NCBI GenBank assembly: GCA_963734815.1
Contig: CAVTIH010000002.1
Span: 310,001-374,000, forward strand
From: Palsa-744 sp963734815
GTDB lineage: Bacteria; Actinomycetota; Thermoleophilia; Solirubrobacterales; Solirubrobacteraceae
Direction of reading: 5' to 3'
DNA: 64,000 bases
Every line of letters begins with the position of its first letter. Position 1 is the stretch's first letter. Positions 44,409 through 52,845 of the stretch are shown here, piece by piece. The position numbers and the translations under genes were made by a program. Below the pieces are notes generated by a model. That model searched no databases, was not told the DNA's origin, and saw only the letters and a program-made list of their open reading frames with translations.

Positions 44409-45752
44409 TCAATCCAGTTCGGCCAGCCGCCGCGCGAGGAAGCGCCGCTCGGGCGCGGAGTGGACCAGCTCCAACGCGCGTTCGTACGCGGCCCGCGCGT
44501 CGGCGGGACGCCGCAGACGGCGCAGGAAGTCGGCGCGCACGGCGTGCAGGTAGTGGTACTCGTCGATGCCGTCGAGCCCTTCGAGCGCCTGCAGCCCGGC
44601 CTCGGGGCCGGCGGCTTCGGCGAGTGCGACGGCGCGGTTGAGCTCGACCACGGGGGAGCCGGTGAGGCGGGCGAGCGCACCGTAGAGCGCCGCGATCTGC
44701 TGCCAGTCGCGGGGATCCTCGGTGTGCAGGTCGGCAATCGCTGCCTGCAGGGTGTAGACCCCACCCACCCCCACCACCCCAGCGCCCTTGCCAGCCGCGT
44801 CCACACCCCCACCACTGCCCCCCTCCTCCTCCTCATCCCCACCGCCCACCAAGCCACCGGCCCCGCCGCCGCCGTACAGCGCCCGCGCGCGCTCAAACGC
44901 GGCGTGGCCGGCGTCGATTTGCTCGCGATCCCACAGCGCCCTGTCCTGGTCCTCCAGCAGCACCAGCTCGCCCTCGCGCATCCTGGCGGCGCGGCGCGAG
45001 TCGTGCAGCAGCATCAGCGCCAGCAGGCCCCACACCTCGGGCTCGTCGGGCATCAGCTCCGCCAGGGCCCCACCGAGGCGCAGCGCCTCGGTGGAGAGCT
45101 CCACGCGCGAGGGCGGCGCCGAGTAGCCCGCGTTGAAGATCAGGTACACAACCGCCAGCACCGCGGCGAGCCGGTCGGGCAGCAGGTGCGCGGGCGGGAT
45201 CCGGAAGGGGATCGCGGCGTCCTTGATCTTGCGCTTGGCGCGCACCAGCCGCTGCGCCATCGTCGCCTCGGGCACGAGGAATGCGCGCGCGATCTCATCC
45301 GTGGATAGGCCGCCGAGCGTGCGCAGCGTCAGCGCCACCTGCGCGTCGCCGGCGAGCGCCGGGTGACAGCAGGTGAAGATCAGCTCCAAGCGTTCGTCGG
45401 GAAACACGGTCTCCCCGATGTCGGGCTCCTGCATCATCGCCTCGGGTCGCTCCAGCAGCTTCGACTTGGCGGCCAGCGTGCGGTCGCGGCGGATGCGGTC
45501 GATCGCACGGTTGCGAGCCGTCGTGGTCAGCCACGCGCCGGGGCGCTCCGGCAGGCCGTCGCGCGGCCAGCGCTCCGCCGCCGCCGCAAACGCCTCCTGC
45601 ACGGCTTCCTCGGCGAGGTCGAAGTCGCCGAGGAAGCCGATCAGCGCAGCGAGAACGCGCCCCCACTCCTCCTGGAAGACCCGCTCGATCGCACCCGGCC
45701 GGGCTCGCGCCCGACGGGTCGGGCTTGCGGCCGCTTCACCGGAAGCGCTCAA
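44409..45752 (-). CDS. ECF sigma factor with C-terminal DUF6596-type domain (ECF42-like)
   Basis: A 447-residue sigma factor. Region 2 is about residues 22-90 (EEAVQEAFAAAAERWPRDG, PGAWLTTTARNRAIDRIRR) and region 4 about 130-175 (LGGLSTDEIARAFLVPEATM). A C-terminal domain about 180-447 is of TPR-like helices with the conserved YLIFNAGYSA start and ends in RRLAELD. A Gly/Glu low-complexity insert (about 297-330) interrupts it. The C-terminal extension and neighbouring DGPF protein identify the ECF42 group, which has no anti-sigma factor. The gene abuts the stop of the DGPF gene. Confidence 0.9.
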   Translation of the reverse strand: MSASGEAAASPTRRARARPGAIERVFQEEWGRVLAALIGFLGDFDLAEEAVQEAFAAAAERWPRDGLPERPGAWLTTTARNRAIDRIRRDRTLAAKSKLLERPEAMMQEPDIGETVFPDERLELIFTCCHPALAGDAQVALTLRTLGGLSTDEIARAFLVPEATMAQRLVRAKRKIKDAAIPFRIPPAHLLPDRLAAVLAVVYLIFNAGYSAPPSRVELSTEALRLGGALAELMPDEPEVWGLLALMLLHDSRRAARMREGELVLLEDQDRALWDREQIDAGHAAFERARALYGGGGAGGLVGGGDEEEEGGSGGGVDAAGKGAGVVGVGGVYTLQAAIADLHTEDPRDWQQIAALYGALARLTGSPVVELNRAVALAEAAGPEAGLQALEGLDGIDEYHYLHAVRADFLRRLRRPADARAAYERALELVHSAPERRFLARRLAELD

Positions 45753-46097
45753 TCAGCGCTCCACCAGCGGTCGCACCTCGATCGCCCCGCCCAACCGCGC
45801 CGCCGGGATCCGCGCCGCCAGCTCGATCGCCGCGTCGAGGTCGGTGGCCTCCAGCAGGTAGTAGCCGCCGAGCGCCTCCTTGGTCTCGGGGAAGGGTCCG
45901 TCGGTGGTGAGCGTGCTGCCGTCCTGCACCCGCACCGTGGTCGCCGTGGTGGTTGGCTGCAGTTGGGCGCCGTCGCTCACGCCGGGCGTCCGCATAATCG
46001 CCATGTACTCGCCGAAGATCGCCTTCTGCTCCTCCTCGGAGAGGCGCTCGAAGGCATCGGCCACGTCGTGCGTGAAGATCTGGAGCATGTACTTCAT
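45753..46097 (-). CDS. YCII-related DGPF-domain protein
   Basis: A 114-residue alpha/beta protein with the signature TTDGPFPETKEALGGYYLLEA (split: TTDGPFPETKEALGG and YYLLEA) and an N-terminal strand MKYMLQIF. DGPF proteins are the usual partners of ECF42 sigma factors and may transmit a signal to the sigma C-terminal domain; catalytic role unproven. ATG 46097 has AAGGAGG 5 to 6 bases upstream. It is the promoter-proximal gene of the pair. Confidence 0.88.
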   Translation of the reverse strand: MKYMLQIFTHDVADAFERLSEEEQKAIFGEYMAIMRTPGVSDGAQLQPTTTATTVRVQDGSTLTTDGPFPETKEALGGYYLLEATDLDAAIELAARIPAARLGGAIEVRPLVER

Positions 46098-46302
46098 CGT
46101 TCCTCCTTCAGAGGGTAGGGCCGCTGAGCCGCTCGAGCATTTCATCCCCGGATGGCCGGATGGTGATCATCCAGCAAATTGCTCCAACAGCCGCGGTGGT
46201 GTATCAACGACGAACGGGACACCCGTCGATCGACACCCCTCCAGGCAAGCTCCGGCATACGCGAGCACGTCACGCCCGCGCCCTGTGACGTCCCGTCCCG
46301 GC

Positions 46303-47376
46303 CTATGGCTTGGCTTCCAGGATCATGTTGAAGGGGGTCTCCGCCGCCCGGCGGACCCGGCTGAACCCGCCCTCGGTGAGCACCTCGCGCAGGCGCGCCT
46401 CGCCTGCCTGCGCCCCGAGCGCCAGCCCGACCTCCTGGGCCAGCGACGCGGGCGTACAGATCACCGTTGACGCTCCGTAGAAGACCCGGCCCACCGGGTT
46501 GAAGTTCTCCTCCACGCGGTCCTTCGCGAATGGCTCGACGATCATCCACGTACCGTCGGGATGAAGCGTCTCACGCACGTGCGCCGATGCTCCAACCGGG
46601 TCGCCCATGTCGTGCAGGCAGTCGAACACGCACACCAGGTCGTAGTCGCTGCCCGGGTACTCCTTGGCTGACGCCGCCTCAAACACGACGCGGTCGGAAA
46701 CGCCCGCGTCGCTGGCCGCCTGGCGCGCCCGGTCGATCGAGGGCATGTGGTAGTCGAAGCCCGAGAAACGCGAATTGGGGAACGCTTCGGCCATGATGAT
46801 CGTCGACGCTCCGTGGCCGCAACCCACGTCGGCGACCTTCGCGCCCCGCTGCAGCTTCTCCTCGACACCGTCGAGCGCCGGGATCCACTCGGTCACCAGG
46901 TGCGCGCGGTAGCCCGGCCGGAAGAAACGCTCCGTGCCGCAGAACAGGCGGTGGTCGTGCTCGTGCCACCCCATCCCCGAGCCGCTGCGGAAAGCCTCCA
47001 CGATTCGCTCCTCGTCCGCGTACAGCGACGCGATCAACTCGTACGCGCCCAGGATGTAGAAGGGACTGTCTTCGTCGGCCAATGCGAGCGCCTGCTCGTC
47101 GGGCAATGTGTAGCGATCGCTCTCCCCGTCGTAGGTCACATAGCCACCCGCCGCCTGGTTGCGCAACCACTCGCGCACGTAGCGCTCGGCTGCCCCCGCG
47201 CGCTCGGCCACCTCCTGCGAGGTCAACGGCCCCGCGCCCGCCATCGCCCTGTAGAGCCCGAGCTTCTCACCGATCAGAAACAGCGGCGCGCTGATGATCG
47301 CGCCCATGTCCGTCACCGCCTGTCCCATAAATGCTTCGAGCTTCGCCTCGTCGATCTTCGCCGGACTTGTCGCCAT
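46303..47376 (-). CDS. SAM-dependent methyltransferase with winged-helix N-domain
   Basis: A 357-residue enzyme. Residues 15-110 form a dimerisation/winged-helix domain (APLFLIGEKLGLYRAMA, SQEVAERAGAAERYVREWL). Residues about 175-345 hold the class I Rossmann fold with SAM motif AKVADVGCGHGAS, FDYHMPSI (motif II) and VFDCLHDMGDP (motif IV). This arrangement is that of O-methyltransferase-like proteins common in actinobacteria; the substrate is unknown. ATG 47376 has AGGAAGAGG upstream; a longer open frame exists but is unsupported. A 27-base inverted repeat lies about 30 bases upstream. Confidence 0.85.
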   Translation of the reverse strand: MATSPAKIDEAKLEAFMGQAVTDMGAIISAPLFLIGEKLGLYRAMAGAGPLTSQEVAERAGAAERYVREWLRNQAAGGYVTYDGESDRYTLPDEQALALADEDSPFYILGAYELIASLYADEERIVEAFRSGSGMGWHEHDHRLFCGTERFFRPGYRAHLVTEWIPALDGVEEKLQRGAKVADVGCGHGASTIIMAEAFPNSRFSGFDYHMPSIDRARQAASDAGVSDRVVFEAASAKEYPGSDYDLVCVFDCLHDMGDPVGASAHVRETLHPDGTWMIVEPFAKDRVEENFNPVGRVFYGASTVICTPASLAQEVGLALGAQAGEARLREVLTEGGFSRVRRAAETPFNMILEAKP

Positions 47377-47729
47377 CGCGCCTCTTCCTCCTATGTGTTT
47401 GGGTGCAGGCGATCGATCTCCCTCCGATCGCCTATAGGTGGCGCACCGTCCGCGGCGCCTCGCATAAGCTAAGCGGCACAGGCTGGGGGTCCGTCCCTGC
47501 CCGTGCCGTGTGACCGAGCTTGTACCTGCAACGGCGCCCACACACGTAGTGGGGAGAGGGGCCGCCGTTCTGTCGCTCCTCGACCAGGAGGCTGCGAACG
47601 CCTTCGCCTCCAGCCGCTCGAACGATGGTCAGTCACACCGACATGTTCAGACCTATCGCACGTGGCCACCATGAGGTCGAGGCCCCATCTTCGACTGGCG
47701 TACGGGCTGGCGCGCTAGCGTGATTTGCC
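47377..47729. promoter_or_regulatory. Intergenic region with 9-base inverted repeat (47407-47433)
   Basis: 353 bases between divergent genes. AGGCGATCG and CGATCGCCT are perfect arms separated by 9 bases at 47407-47433, followed by CTATAG. The position, 31-57 bases upstream of the methyltransferase start, fits an operator. The rest contains no gene I can support. Confidence 0.5.
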
Positions 47730-48872
47730 GTGCAGCAAACGGATGAGCAAGCCGGTTTCGCGCAGGTGGTCGCGGATCGCTCCGGGAGGAGCCCCAACGT
47801 CAGCGGGAGCCCAAATGGCGTCGCCGGCGCCATCGCGGCGAGTCGCGCCGTCGCGGTCGCCGACGCCACGCCAACTGATGCCGACCCATCGCGGCCGGCA
47901 ACCCGCCGGTACCTGCCTCTCTTCTGGCGCGTGCTCGCCCTGAACGGCGCCCTCGTCACGACGATGACGATCGCGATCGCGATCGTGCTGCCCGCCCCGT
48001 TCGCGCATATCGCCGCCGACGACACCGCCATCCTTGCCGTCGCTCTGACAGTGACGCTCGTCGCCAATGCCCTGCTGCTGCGCCACGCGCTCGCCCCACT
48101 GACCCACCTGCCCGCGCTCCTGCGGCGCGTCGACCCGCTGCAGTCCGGGGAGCGCCTGCAGGTACCAAGCGCCCCGTCGGAGGCCGCCGAGCTAGCGCAG
48201 GCCTACAACGAGATGCTCGACGAGCTCGAGACCGAGCGCCTGGAGAGCACTCGACGGGTGCTCTCGGCCCAGGAGAACGAGCGGCTGCGAGTCGCGCGGG
48301 AGCTCCACGACGAGGTTGGCCAGACGCTGACCGGGGTGCTGCTGGGATTGGCACGCGTCTCACGCGACGCGCCGCTCAACCTCGCCCAACCGCTGGAGCA
48401 GCTGCTCGAGACCACACGCGCGAGCATCGACGATGTCCGCCGTATCGCCCAGCGCCTGCGCCCCGAGCCACTCGAGGATCTCGGCCTTGCCGTGGCGCTG
48501 CTGGCGCTCTCCCGGCGAATGCGCGAGCAGTCCGGGCTGCGAATCGCCTGCCGCATCCCAGCGGACCTCCCCCCTCAATCGCCTGAGCGCGAACTCGTCG
48601 TCTACCGCATCGCCCAGGAGGCGCTGACCAACGCTGTCCGTCATGCCAACGCCGCCAGCGTGAGCATCACTCTGGCGCTCCGCTCCGACCACCTCGCGCT
48701 GAGCGTCCGCGACGATGGGCGCGGCATGCCTGACAGGCTTCGCGAGGGTGGCGGGATGCGCGGGATGCGTGAGCGTGCCGGGCTCGTCGGCGCATCCCTG
48801 CAGATCACCAGCGCGCCCCACGCTGGCACCGAGGTGCATCTGGACGTACCGCTCCACGCCGCGGGCGCATGA
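47730..48872 (+). CDS. Sensor histidine kinase (NarX/LiaS type)
   Basis: A 380-residue membrane kinase. It has a disordered first 60 residues, two membrane helices (64-90 and 99-118) with almost no extracellular loop, a short HAMP-like linker, a HisKA_3 dimerisation domain with phospho-accepting His193 in VARELHDEVGQTL, and a HATPase_c domain (ALTNAVRHA; DDGRGMP). The tiny sensory region suggests detection within the membrane or of cell-envelope stress. GTG 47730 is the first possible start. It overlaps the regulator gene by 4 bases. Confidence 0.88.
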   Translation: MQQTDEQAGFAQVVADRSGRSPNVSGSPNGVAGAIAASRAVAVADATPTDADPSRPATRRYLPLFWRVLALNGALVTTMTIAIAIVLPAPFAHIAADDTAILAVALTVTLVANALLLRHALAPLTHLPALLRRVDPLQSGERLQVPSAPSEAAELAQAYNEMLDELETERLESTRRVLSAQENERLRVARELHDEVGQTLTGVLLGLARVSRDAPLNLAQPLEQLLETTRASIDDVRRIAQRLRPEPLEDLGLAVALLALSRRMREQSGLRIACRIPADLPPQSPERELVVYRIAQEALTNAVRHANAASVSITLALRSDHLALSVRDDGRGMPDRLREGGGMRGMRERAGLVGASLQITSAPHAGTEVHLDVPLHAAGA

Positions 48873-49519
48873 CCGCGCTGAAGACCAACATTCTGCTCGC
48901 CGACGACCATGCCGTCGTGCGCCAGGGGCTGCGGCTGGTGCTCGAAAGCGAGCCCGACCTCGTCGTCTGCGCAGAAGCCAGCGACGGCCTGGAGGCCGTC
49001 AGCATGGCGCTCTCCCACGACGACCTGCACCTCGCCCTTCTCGACATCTCGATGCCACGCATGACCGGGTTGCACGCAGCGCGCGAGATCCACCGCCAGC
49101 GCCCCGCGCTGAAGATCCTGATGCTCTCGATGCACGACAACGAGCAGTTCCTCTACGAGGCCCTGCAGGCTGGTGCCAGCGGCTACGTGCTCAAGTCGCT
49201 CGCCGACCGCGACGTGGTGCGCGCCTGCCGCGCCGCTGTGCGCGGCGAGCCGTTCCTCTACCCCGCCGCCGTCACCGAGATCGTCCGTCACTACCTCGCC
49301 GGACCCGCCGAGGAGCATCCCGACCCTCTGACCCCACGCGAGCTGCAGGTCATCAAGCTGATCGCCGAGGGTCATACCAACCAGCAGATCGCCGAGGCCC
49401 TCACGATCAGCAAGAAGACCGTCGAGCGTCACCGCGCCAACATGCTCGAGAAGCTCGGTATGCGCGACCGCGTCGAGCTCACCCGTTACGCGATCCGCCG
49501 TGGCCTCATAGAGCCCTGA
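48869..49519 (+). CDS. NarL/FixJ-family response regulator
   Basis: A 216-residue regulator with a receiver domain (acidic pocket DD 12-13, phosphorylated Asp59 in LLDISMP, Lys109-like in YVLKS) and a C-terminal LuxR helix-turn-helix (LTPRELQVIKLIAEGHTNQQ, then TISKKTVERHRANMLEKLG). ATG 48869 overlaps the kinase stop (ATGA). Its regulon cannot be told from the sequence. Confidence 0.92.
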   Translation: MTALKTNILLADDHAVVRQGLRLVLESEPDLVVCAEASDGLEAVSMALSHDDLHLALLDISMPRMTGLHAAREIHRQRPALKILMLSMHDNEQFLYEALQAGASGYVLKSLADRDVVRACRAAVRGEPFLYPAAVTEIVRHYLAGPAEEHPDPLTPRELQVIKLIAEGHTNQQIAEALTISKKTVERHRANMLEKLGMRDRVELTRYAIRRGLIEP

Positions 49520-49832
49520 GCCACAAGAATGGGGCTTTCACCCCATGGCTGTCGGCACACGCAACGAGCATCCTTGGGTGGTGGCATTCAGCGTCGCCGA
49601 GCTCTCCGCTCCACATCACCCACCCCCCCGCCCGGCGGCGCATGCCACTTCACCCTCTTTTGTGTCGCCACCTGCGGTACGCCGAAAGACCTACAACGGA
49701 TACAGCCGGACCGGCAGCGTCTTGTGCTGGTTGGCGAACGGCGACTCGACGTAGGTCGGGTTGCCGGCAAGCTCCATGGCTGGGTAACGCTCGAGGCGGA
49801 GTGCAGGGAAAACGTGATGTTGGATGAAGCGC
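49520..49832. other. Gene-free gap
   Basis: 313 bases. The only plausible element is AGCCC...GGGCTTTC just after the regulator stop (about 49512-49536), a weak terminator-like stem. No coding bias in the overlapping frames. Confidence 0.4.
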
Positions 49833-50165
49833 TCAGCCGGTGGACGCCAAGCCAAGGAACACCACGATTGCCCGGTTGAGGCGGATCATGTCGATGCCTG
49901 CGAGCATGCCCAAGCGCTCACCGAGCTTGGATCGAGGGATCGTGGCGACCTTGTCGACCATCAGTCTGCAGGTCTCGCGTAGCCCATTCTCAGGCGAAGG
50001 CTCGATCTCCAAGCGGAACAGAGGCGCGTCAACAGGGTCGGTCGTGAACGGGCAGATCGTGACCGAGTCGGTGTCGAACCGATCGTCTTGGACGATCACC
50101 GCCGGCCGTGGCTTGCCGGCGTAGTCCGTGCCACCCGAGACCGTCCACACCTCGGCGCGCTTCAC
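49833..50165 (-). CDS. mazF: MazF/PemK-like toxin
   Basis: A 110-residue endoribonuclease-fold protein: start KRAEVWTVSGG, then GKPRPAVIVQDDRF and VTICPFTTDP, and late TCRLMVDKVATIPRSKLG, the order seen in MazF/PemK. Members of the family cut mRNA at short sites. GTG 50165 overlaps the antitoxin stop by 4 bases (GTGA). Length is normal. Confidence 0.87.
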   Translation of the reverse strand: MKRAEVWTVSGGTDYAGKPRPAVIVQDDRFDTDSVTICPFTTDPVDAPLFRLEIEPSPENGLRETCRLMVDKVATIPRSKLGERLGMLAGIDMIRLNRAIVVFLGLASTG

Positions 50166-50380
50166 TCCCCCGGCCACTCGGAGATCGAGTCCACAAACGC
50201 CTGGTCCTCGACGGCGGCTTGGCTGGCGGCCACCGCACGGGACTGCAGGTGCGCCTCCTGGGCAAATCGCGGCGCGCGAACGTCGGGCACCCAGATCTGG
50301 ATAGGCCGCAGACCTTGCTTGCGCAACCGCGCTCGGTGCTCGCGCACCCGCACTCTCGAGTCGGACTGAATACGTGGCAT
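50162..50380 (-). CDS. MazE-like antitoxin (DUF3018-like)
   Basis: A 72-residue protein MPRIQSDSRVRVREHRARLR.. with conserved LRPIQIWVPDVRAPRFAQEA (20), typical of the DUF3018 antitoxin group, and an acidic toxin-binding tail (AFVDSISEWPGE). ATG 50380 is used; TTG 50392 would add four residues. A perfect palindrome lies 14 bases upstream, a likely autoregulatory operator. Confidence 0.82.
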   Translation of the reverse strand: MPRIQSDSRVRVREHRARLRKQGLRPIQIWVPDVRAPRFAQEAHLQSRAVAASQAAVEDQAFVDSISEWPGE

Positions 50381-50393
50381 GATGGTTCCCAAT

Positions 50394-50407
50394 CGTTACA
50401 TGTAACG
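50394..50407. promoter_or_regulatory. Palindromic operator upstream of mazE-like gene
   Basis: CGTTACATGTAACG is a perfect 14-base palindrome, with a further half-site GTGTAACG (50415-50422). Position at the start of the toxin-antitoxin operon fits an operator. Confidence 0.6.
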
Positions 50408-50433
50408 CGGAAAGTGTAACGTATCCCGGGACC

Positions 50434-50580
50434 AGCCTTGAAATGCTCTCCCAGCACTACAGCTATGAGATCGACGACTACGGGCACCTGGGCGCTGAGC
50501 CGCTCGAGCAGCAGTGGCGCAGGGCGCGCGCTGCGGTGATCGCTCGCGCTGAGGAGGGCGAACAGGTTCGGGCGGCGTGA
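50434..50580 (+). pseudogene. Short C-terminal gene remnant (possibly tyrosine recombinase)
   Basis: An open end of 48 codons, SLEMLSQHYSYEIDDYGHLG and following, closing at TGA 50580, with no start. The QHYSYEIDDY part resembles the YSHVxD segment that carries the catalytic Tyr of phage-type integrases, but too little is left for certainty. It lies near the tRNA scar, which would fit an integrase remnant. Confidence 0.3.
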
Positions 50581-50589
50581 GGTGGGCGT

Positions 50590-50958
50590 TCAGCGCGTCG
50601 GGCTGAACCCGCGTTTGATCCATGCGCGATATGCGTCGTAGAAGGCCGGGAAGTTGCCGCTGACAAGCAGGGCTGACTCGTGGACCTGCTCGGCGGTCGC
50701 CGTGGCGTATTCGTGGACGAGCATGCGGCGCAGTTCTCGGAGGGTCTGCAGGCGGCGGGTCAGCTCGCGCGTGAGCACGCCCGCGCGCTTGAGCGCGTCG
50801 AGGTCCTTTCGCGCGTTGGTTGCATCCCCGCGCCCACGCGCGAGCAGGTGGCGACGGACATCGCTCATACGGTCGCGGATCTTGGCCTTCAGCGTTTTCG
50901 CACGAGCGGCGTCGTGGGCCTCAAGCGGAGCCGCCGGGCTGACGCCGGGCGCGCTCAC
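50590..50958 (-). CDS. HEPN-domain toxin (HepT-like)
   Basis: A 122-residue all-helical protein with the HEPN RNase motif R-x4-H: Arg77 to His82 in LRRMLVHEYA. It is the toxin half of an HEPN/MNT pair; the motif residues are intact. The start at 50958 overlaps the nucleotidyltransferase stop by 4 bases, in the order MNT then HEPN. Confidence 0.83.
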   Translation of the reverse strand: MSAPGVSPAAPLEAHDAARAKTLKAKIRDRMSDVRRHLLARGRGDATNARKDLDALKRAGVLTRELTRRLQTLRELRRMLVHEYATATAEQVHESALLVSGNFPAFYDAYRAWIKRGFSPTR

Positions 50959-51506
50959 CGATCCTCACCGTCGAGTGCGAGGGCGAGCGCCGCCGTGGGC
51001 ACGCCCTCGATGCTGCGCACGCGACGGCGCCATCTCGGAGCAGCCTCGCGCAGAGGAGACCAGAGGCCGTCGCGATCGATCAGAACACGGCCCTGCTCGA
51101 TGACGTCGACCATCAGGGCCGGTGAGTCCTGCGCCTCGGAAAGCCTCACGAGCTGCACGTCGCGCGCCAGGTTCTGCGAGAGCCGGGCCGAGAGGTCGGC
51201 CAACCGGCCGACAGAAGGGTCGTTCAAGACGACGAGGACATCGACGTCTGAGTGCCCGCGGTCCTCGCCGGTCGCTGTCGAGCCGAAGAGGACCGCAAGG
51301 CGAACGTTCGGCTCGGTGCGCAGCGCAGAGCGCAAGGCACTCAGGAGCTTCCAGGAGCGACGGAGGTATGCCTCCTCGCGCATGGTGATCTGAAAGCGAC
51401 GCGGGCTGATCCGTTCCCCTCGCAACAGCCCCTCCGATGCGGCACGGCGCAGCGTGCGCTCGGGGATCGAGAGTTCGCTCGCGACGCGACGCAGAGAGTC
51501 CATCAC
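50955..51506 (-). CDS. MNT nucleotidyltransferase antitoxin with N-terminal HTH
   Basis: A 183-residue protein with an N-terminal helix-turn-helix (SELSIPERTLRRAASEGLL, residues 10-28) and an MNT domain with LFGSTATGEDRGHSDVDVLV (20): Gly75-Ser76 and Asp87/Asp89 are the catalytic GS...DxD set. MNT proteins neutralise HEPN toxins by adding AMP groups to them. The HTH gives a direct route to autoregulation; fused HTH-MNT antitoxins are less common than stand-alone MNT. Confidence 0.83.
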   Translation of the reverse strand: MMDSLRRVASELSIPERTLRRAASEGLLRGERISPRRFQITMREEAYLRRSWKLLSALRSALRTEPNVRLAVLFGSTATGEDRGHSDVDVLVVLNDPSVGRLADLSARLSQNLARDVQLVRLSEAQDSPALMVDVIEQGRVLIDRDGLWSPLREAAPRWRRRVRSIEGVPTAALALALDGEDR

Positions 51507-51516
51507 TACAAGCGTA

Positions 51517-51580
51517 GCTCGTATGGCCGATAAATCAGACTGGTATGGCCGATAACTTGCAGCCGTATGGCCGATCGGGC
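51517..51580. repeat. Three GTATGGCCGAT repeats
   Basis: The word GTATGGCCGATAA/C/T occurs at about 51519, 51542 and 51563, spaced by about 21-23 bases, just upstream of the start of the MNT-HEPN operon. The spacing, two helical turns, fits binding sites for the HTH part of the antitoxin. Confidence 0.6.
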
Positions 51581-52228
51581 TAGCCGCCGGCCCGAGGGCC
51601 TAGGTTCCGGCCTGTAGCCCCGGTCGGGACGGTCCATCGACTACCTGGGGCGGTCCTTGAACCGGGATGAGGACCAAATCCCGGCGGAGGTCCTCGAACC
51701 CCTCACCGAGCAGGACCGCCAGCTTCGCGCCCTGCTGAGAGCGCACGTGGCGGTGAATCCCGAGTTCGCCGTAGTCAGGGGGCTGCTCGCGCACCCGGCC
51801 GAGAAACTTCAGAGCGCGCTTGAGCTCACCTACCTTGACGCATAGCAGGACAAGGCGGCTTGGCGTCTGCTCGGGGCCCAGCAGGAGCTGCGCGTCCTGC
51901 TCAGCGCGGCAGCAACCAAACGATCCCGCCGCGCGCGAGCAGACAAAAGACATCATCGATGTGGTCGCCGCCAAGGGCGTCGGCGACCACATCGACCTAC
52001 TCGAGCTTTCACCGCCGTCGAGCTGAACCGCCGGGCGTCTCGCATGGCGGGAGGCGGCACGACTGGCAATGCTCGACCGGCGTGGAGCTCGCGGCGAGGT
52101 TCACGGCAGCGCCGTGGGAGCAGATCGCGGTCCGCGTGGTCCGGTATCGTGTCCACTCGGCCGGGTGTTTTCCCAGCAGGACAACCTGAATCTGGCGTCG
52201 TAGAGCCAAATTCTCGTGTTGCGCTTCA

Positions 52229-52272
52229 AGCGGCGGACGAGGTTCGAACTCGCGACCTCAAGCTTGGGAAGC
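52229..52272 (-). tRNA. tRNA-Gly (CCC) 3' half, partial
   Basis: On the minus strand: an anticodon loop TTCCCAA (anticodon CCC), the 3' half of the anticodon stem, a short variable region, a T-arm of GCGAG-TTCGAAC-CTCGT (five pairs, one G-T) and an acceptor strand CCGCCGC with discriminator T. The 5' half (D-arm and 5' acceptor GCGGCGG) is absent. Integrating elements target the 3' half of tRNA genes, so this is a probable attachment-site scar. Confidence 0.7.
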
Positions 52273-52514
52273 CGGGGGGGTAGATGGGGCTTCCTCCCCT
52301 GCAAATCGGCATGTTCTCGGAAAGCCGGCGCGCCCGTGGCCACACCGGGGCCGTAGATCTCGCGGGTTTTGGGCGCCGCTGAGCGCCTGGATCGAGCGCG
52401 ATTGCATGGGACGATCAAGATTACGACGATCCCAGGACGGAGGCCCGAGACGGTCAGAAGTCGAGCGCAGCCATCGCAGCGCCGTCAAGCGGTGGTGCGT
52501 GCGGATCAGGATCA

Positions 52515-52754
52515 CTAACCCTTACGGCGAGCGCCAGCGGCGTCCGCCGCATACCGCGCGCGCTGATGCTCCACCAGCGCCATCAACTCCTCACGCCCTG
52601 CTCGTCGCGGATGACCAGATTGATCCGCCAATACCGGCGTGTCGTCCGGTCGGGCAGGCGAAGCATGCGCATTCAACCAATCGCTCCACTCTGCAAGCGA
52701 ACCAAAACGAGACTGGACCCGTCGGCGCGAGATTTCGGACCGGACTTGCGCCAT
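52515..52754 (-). CDS. Small hypothetical protein
   Basis: A 79-residue hydrophilic protein with codon use that looks coding (GC-rich third positions in the second half). It starts MAQVRSEISRRRVQSRF and has helices LAEWSDWLNAHA and REELMALVEHQRARYA. Unrecognised. It could be an antitoxin-sized protein, but there is no partner adjacent. Confidence 0.4.
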   Translation of the reverse strand: MAQVRSEISRRRVQSRFGSLAEWSDWLNAHASPARPDDTPVLADQSGHPRRAGREELMALVEHQRARYAADAAGARRKG

Positions 52755-52845
52755 CCATTTTCAGCCTAGCATCACCTACGGAAGACACGACGGGTGAAAG
52801 CGCCGGCCGTCAAGCGCCGCGTAGTGCTGTCATGCTCTGTATAGC

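Larger units (their letters stand above)
51507..52514. other. Accessory region without intact genes
   Basis: About 1 kb. A small open frame 51657-51845 (TTG start, 62 codons, protein-like composition) ends at TAG and reads on in frame as QDKAAWRLLGAQQELRVLL, which suggests a pseudogene of unknown kind. The 3' half of a tRNA lies at 52229-52272. From 51520 to 51570 the words GTATGGCCGAT are repeated three times (operator-like repeats upstream of the MNT gene). Confidence 0.5.

Noticed and set aside
46142..46549. A 135-codon minus-strand frame beside the methyltransferase
   Set aside because: It overlaps the methyltransferase 3' end in another frame and has no family-like motifs.
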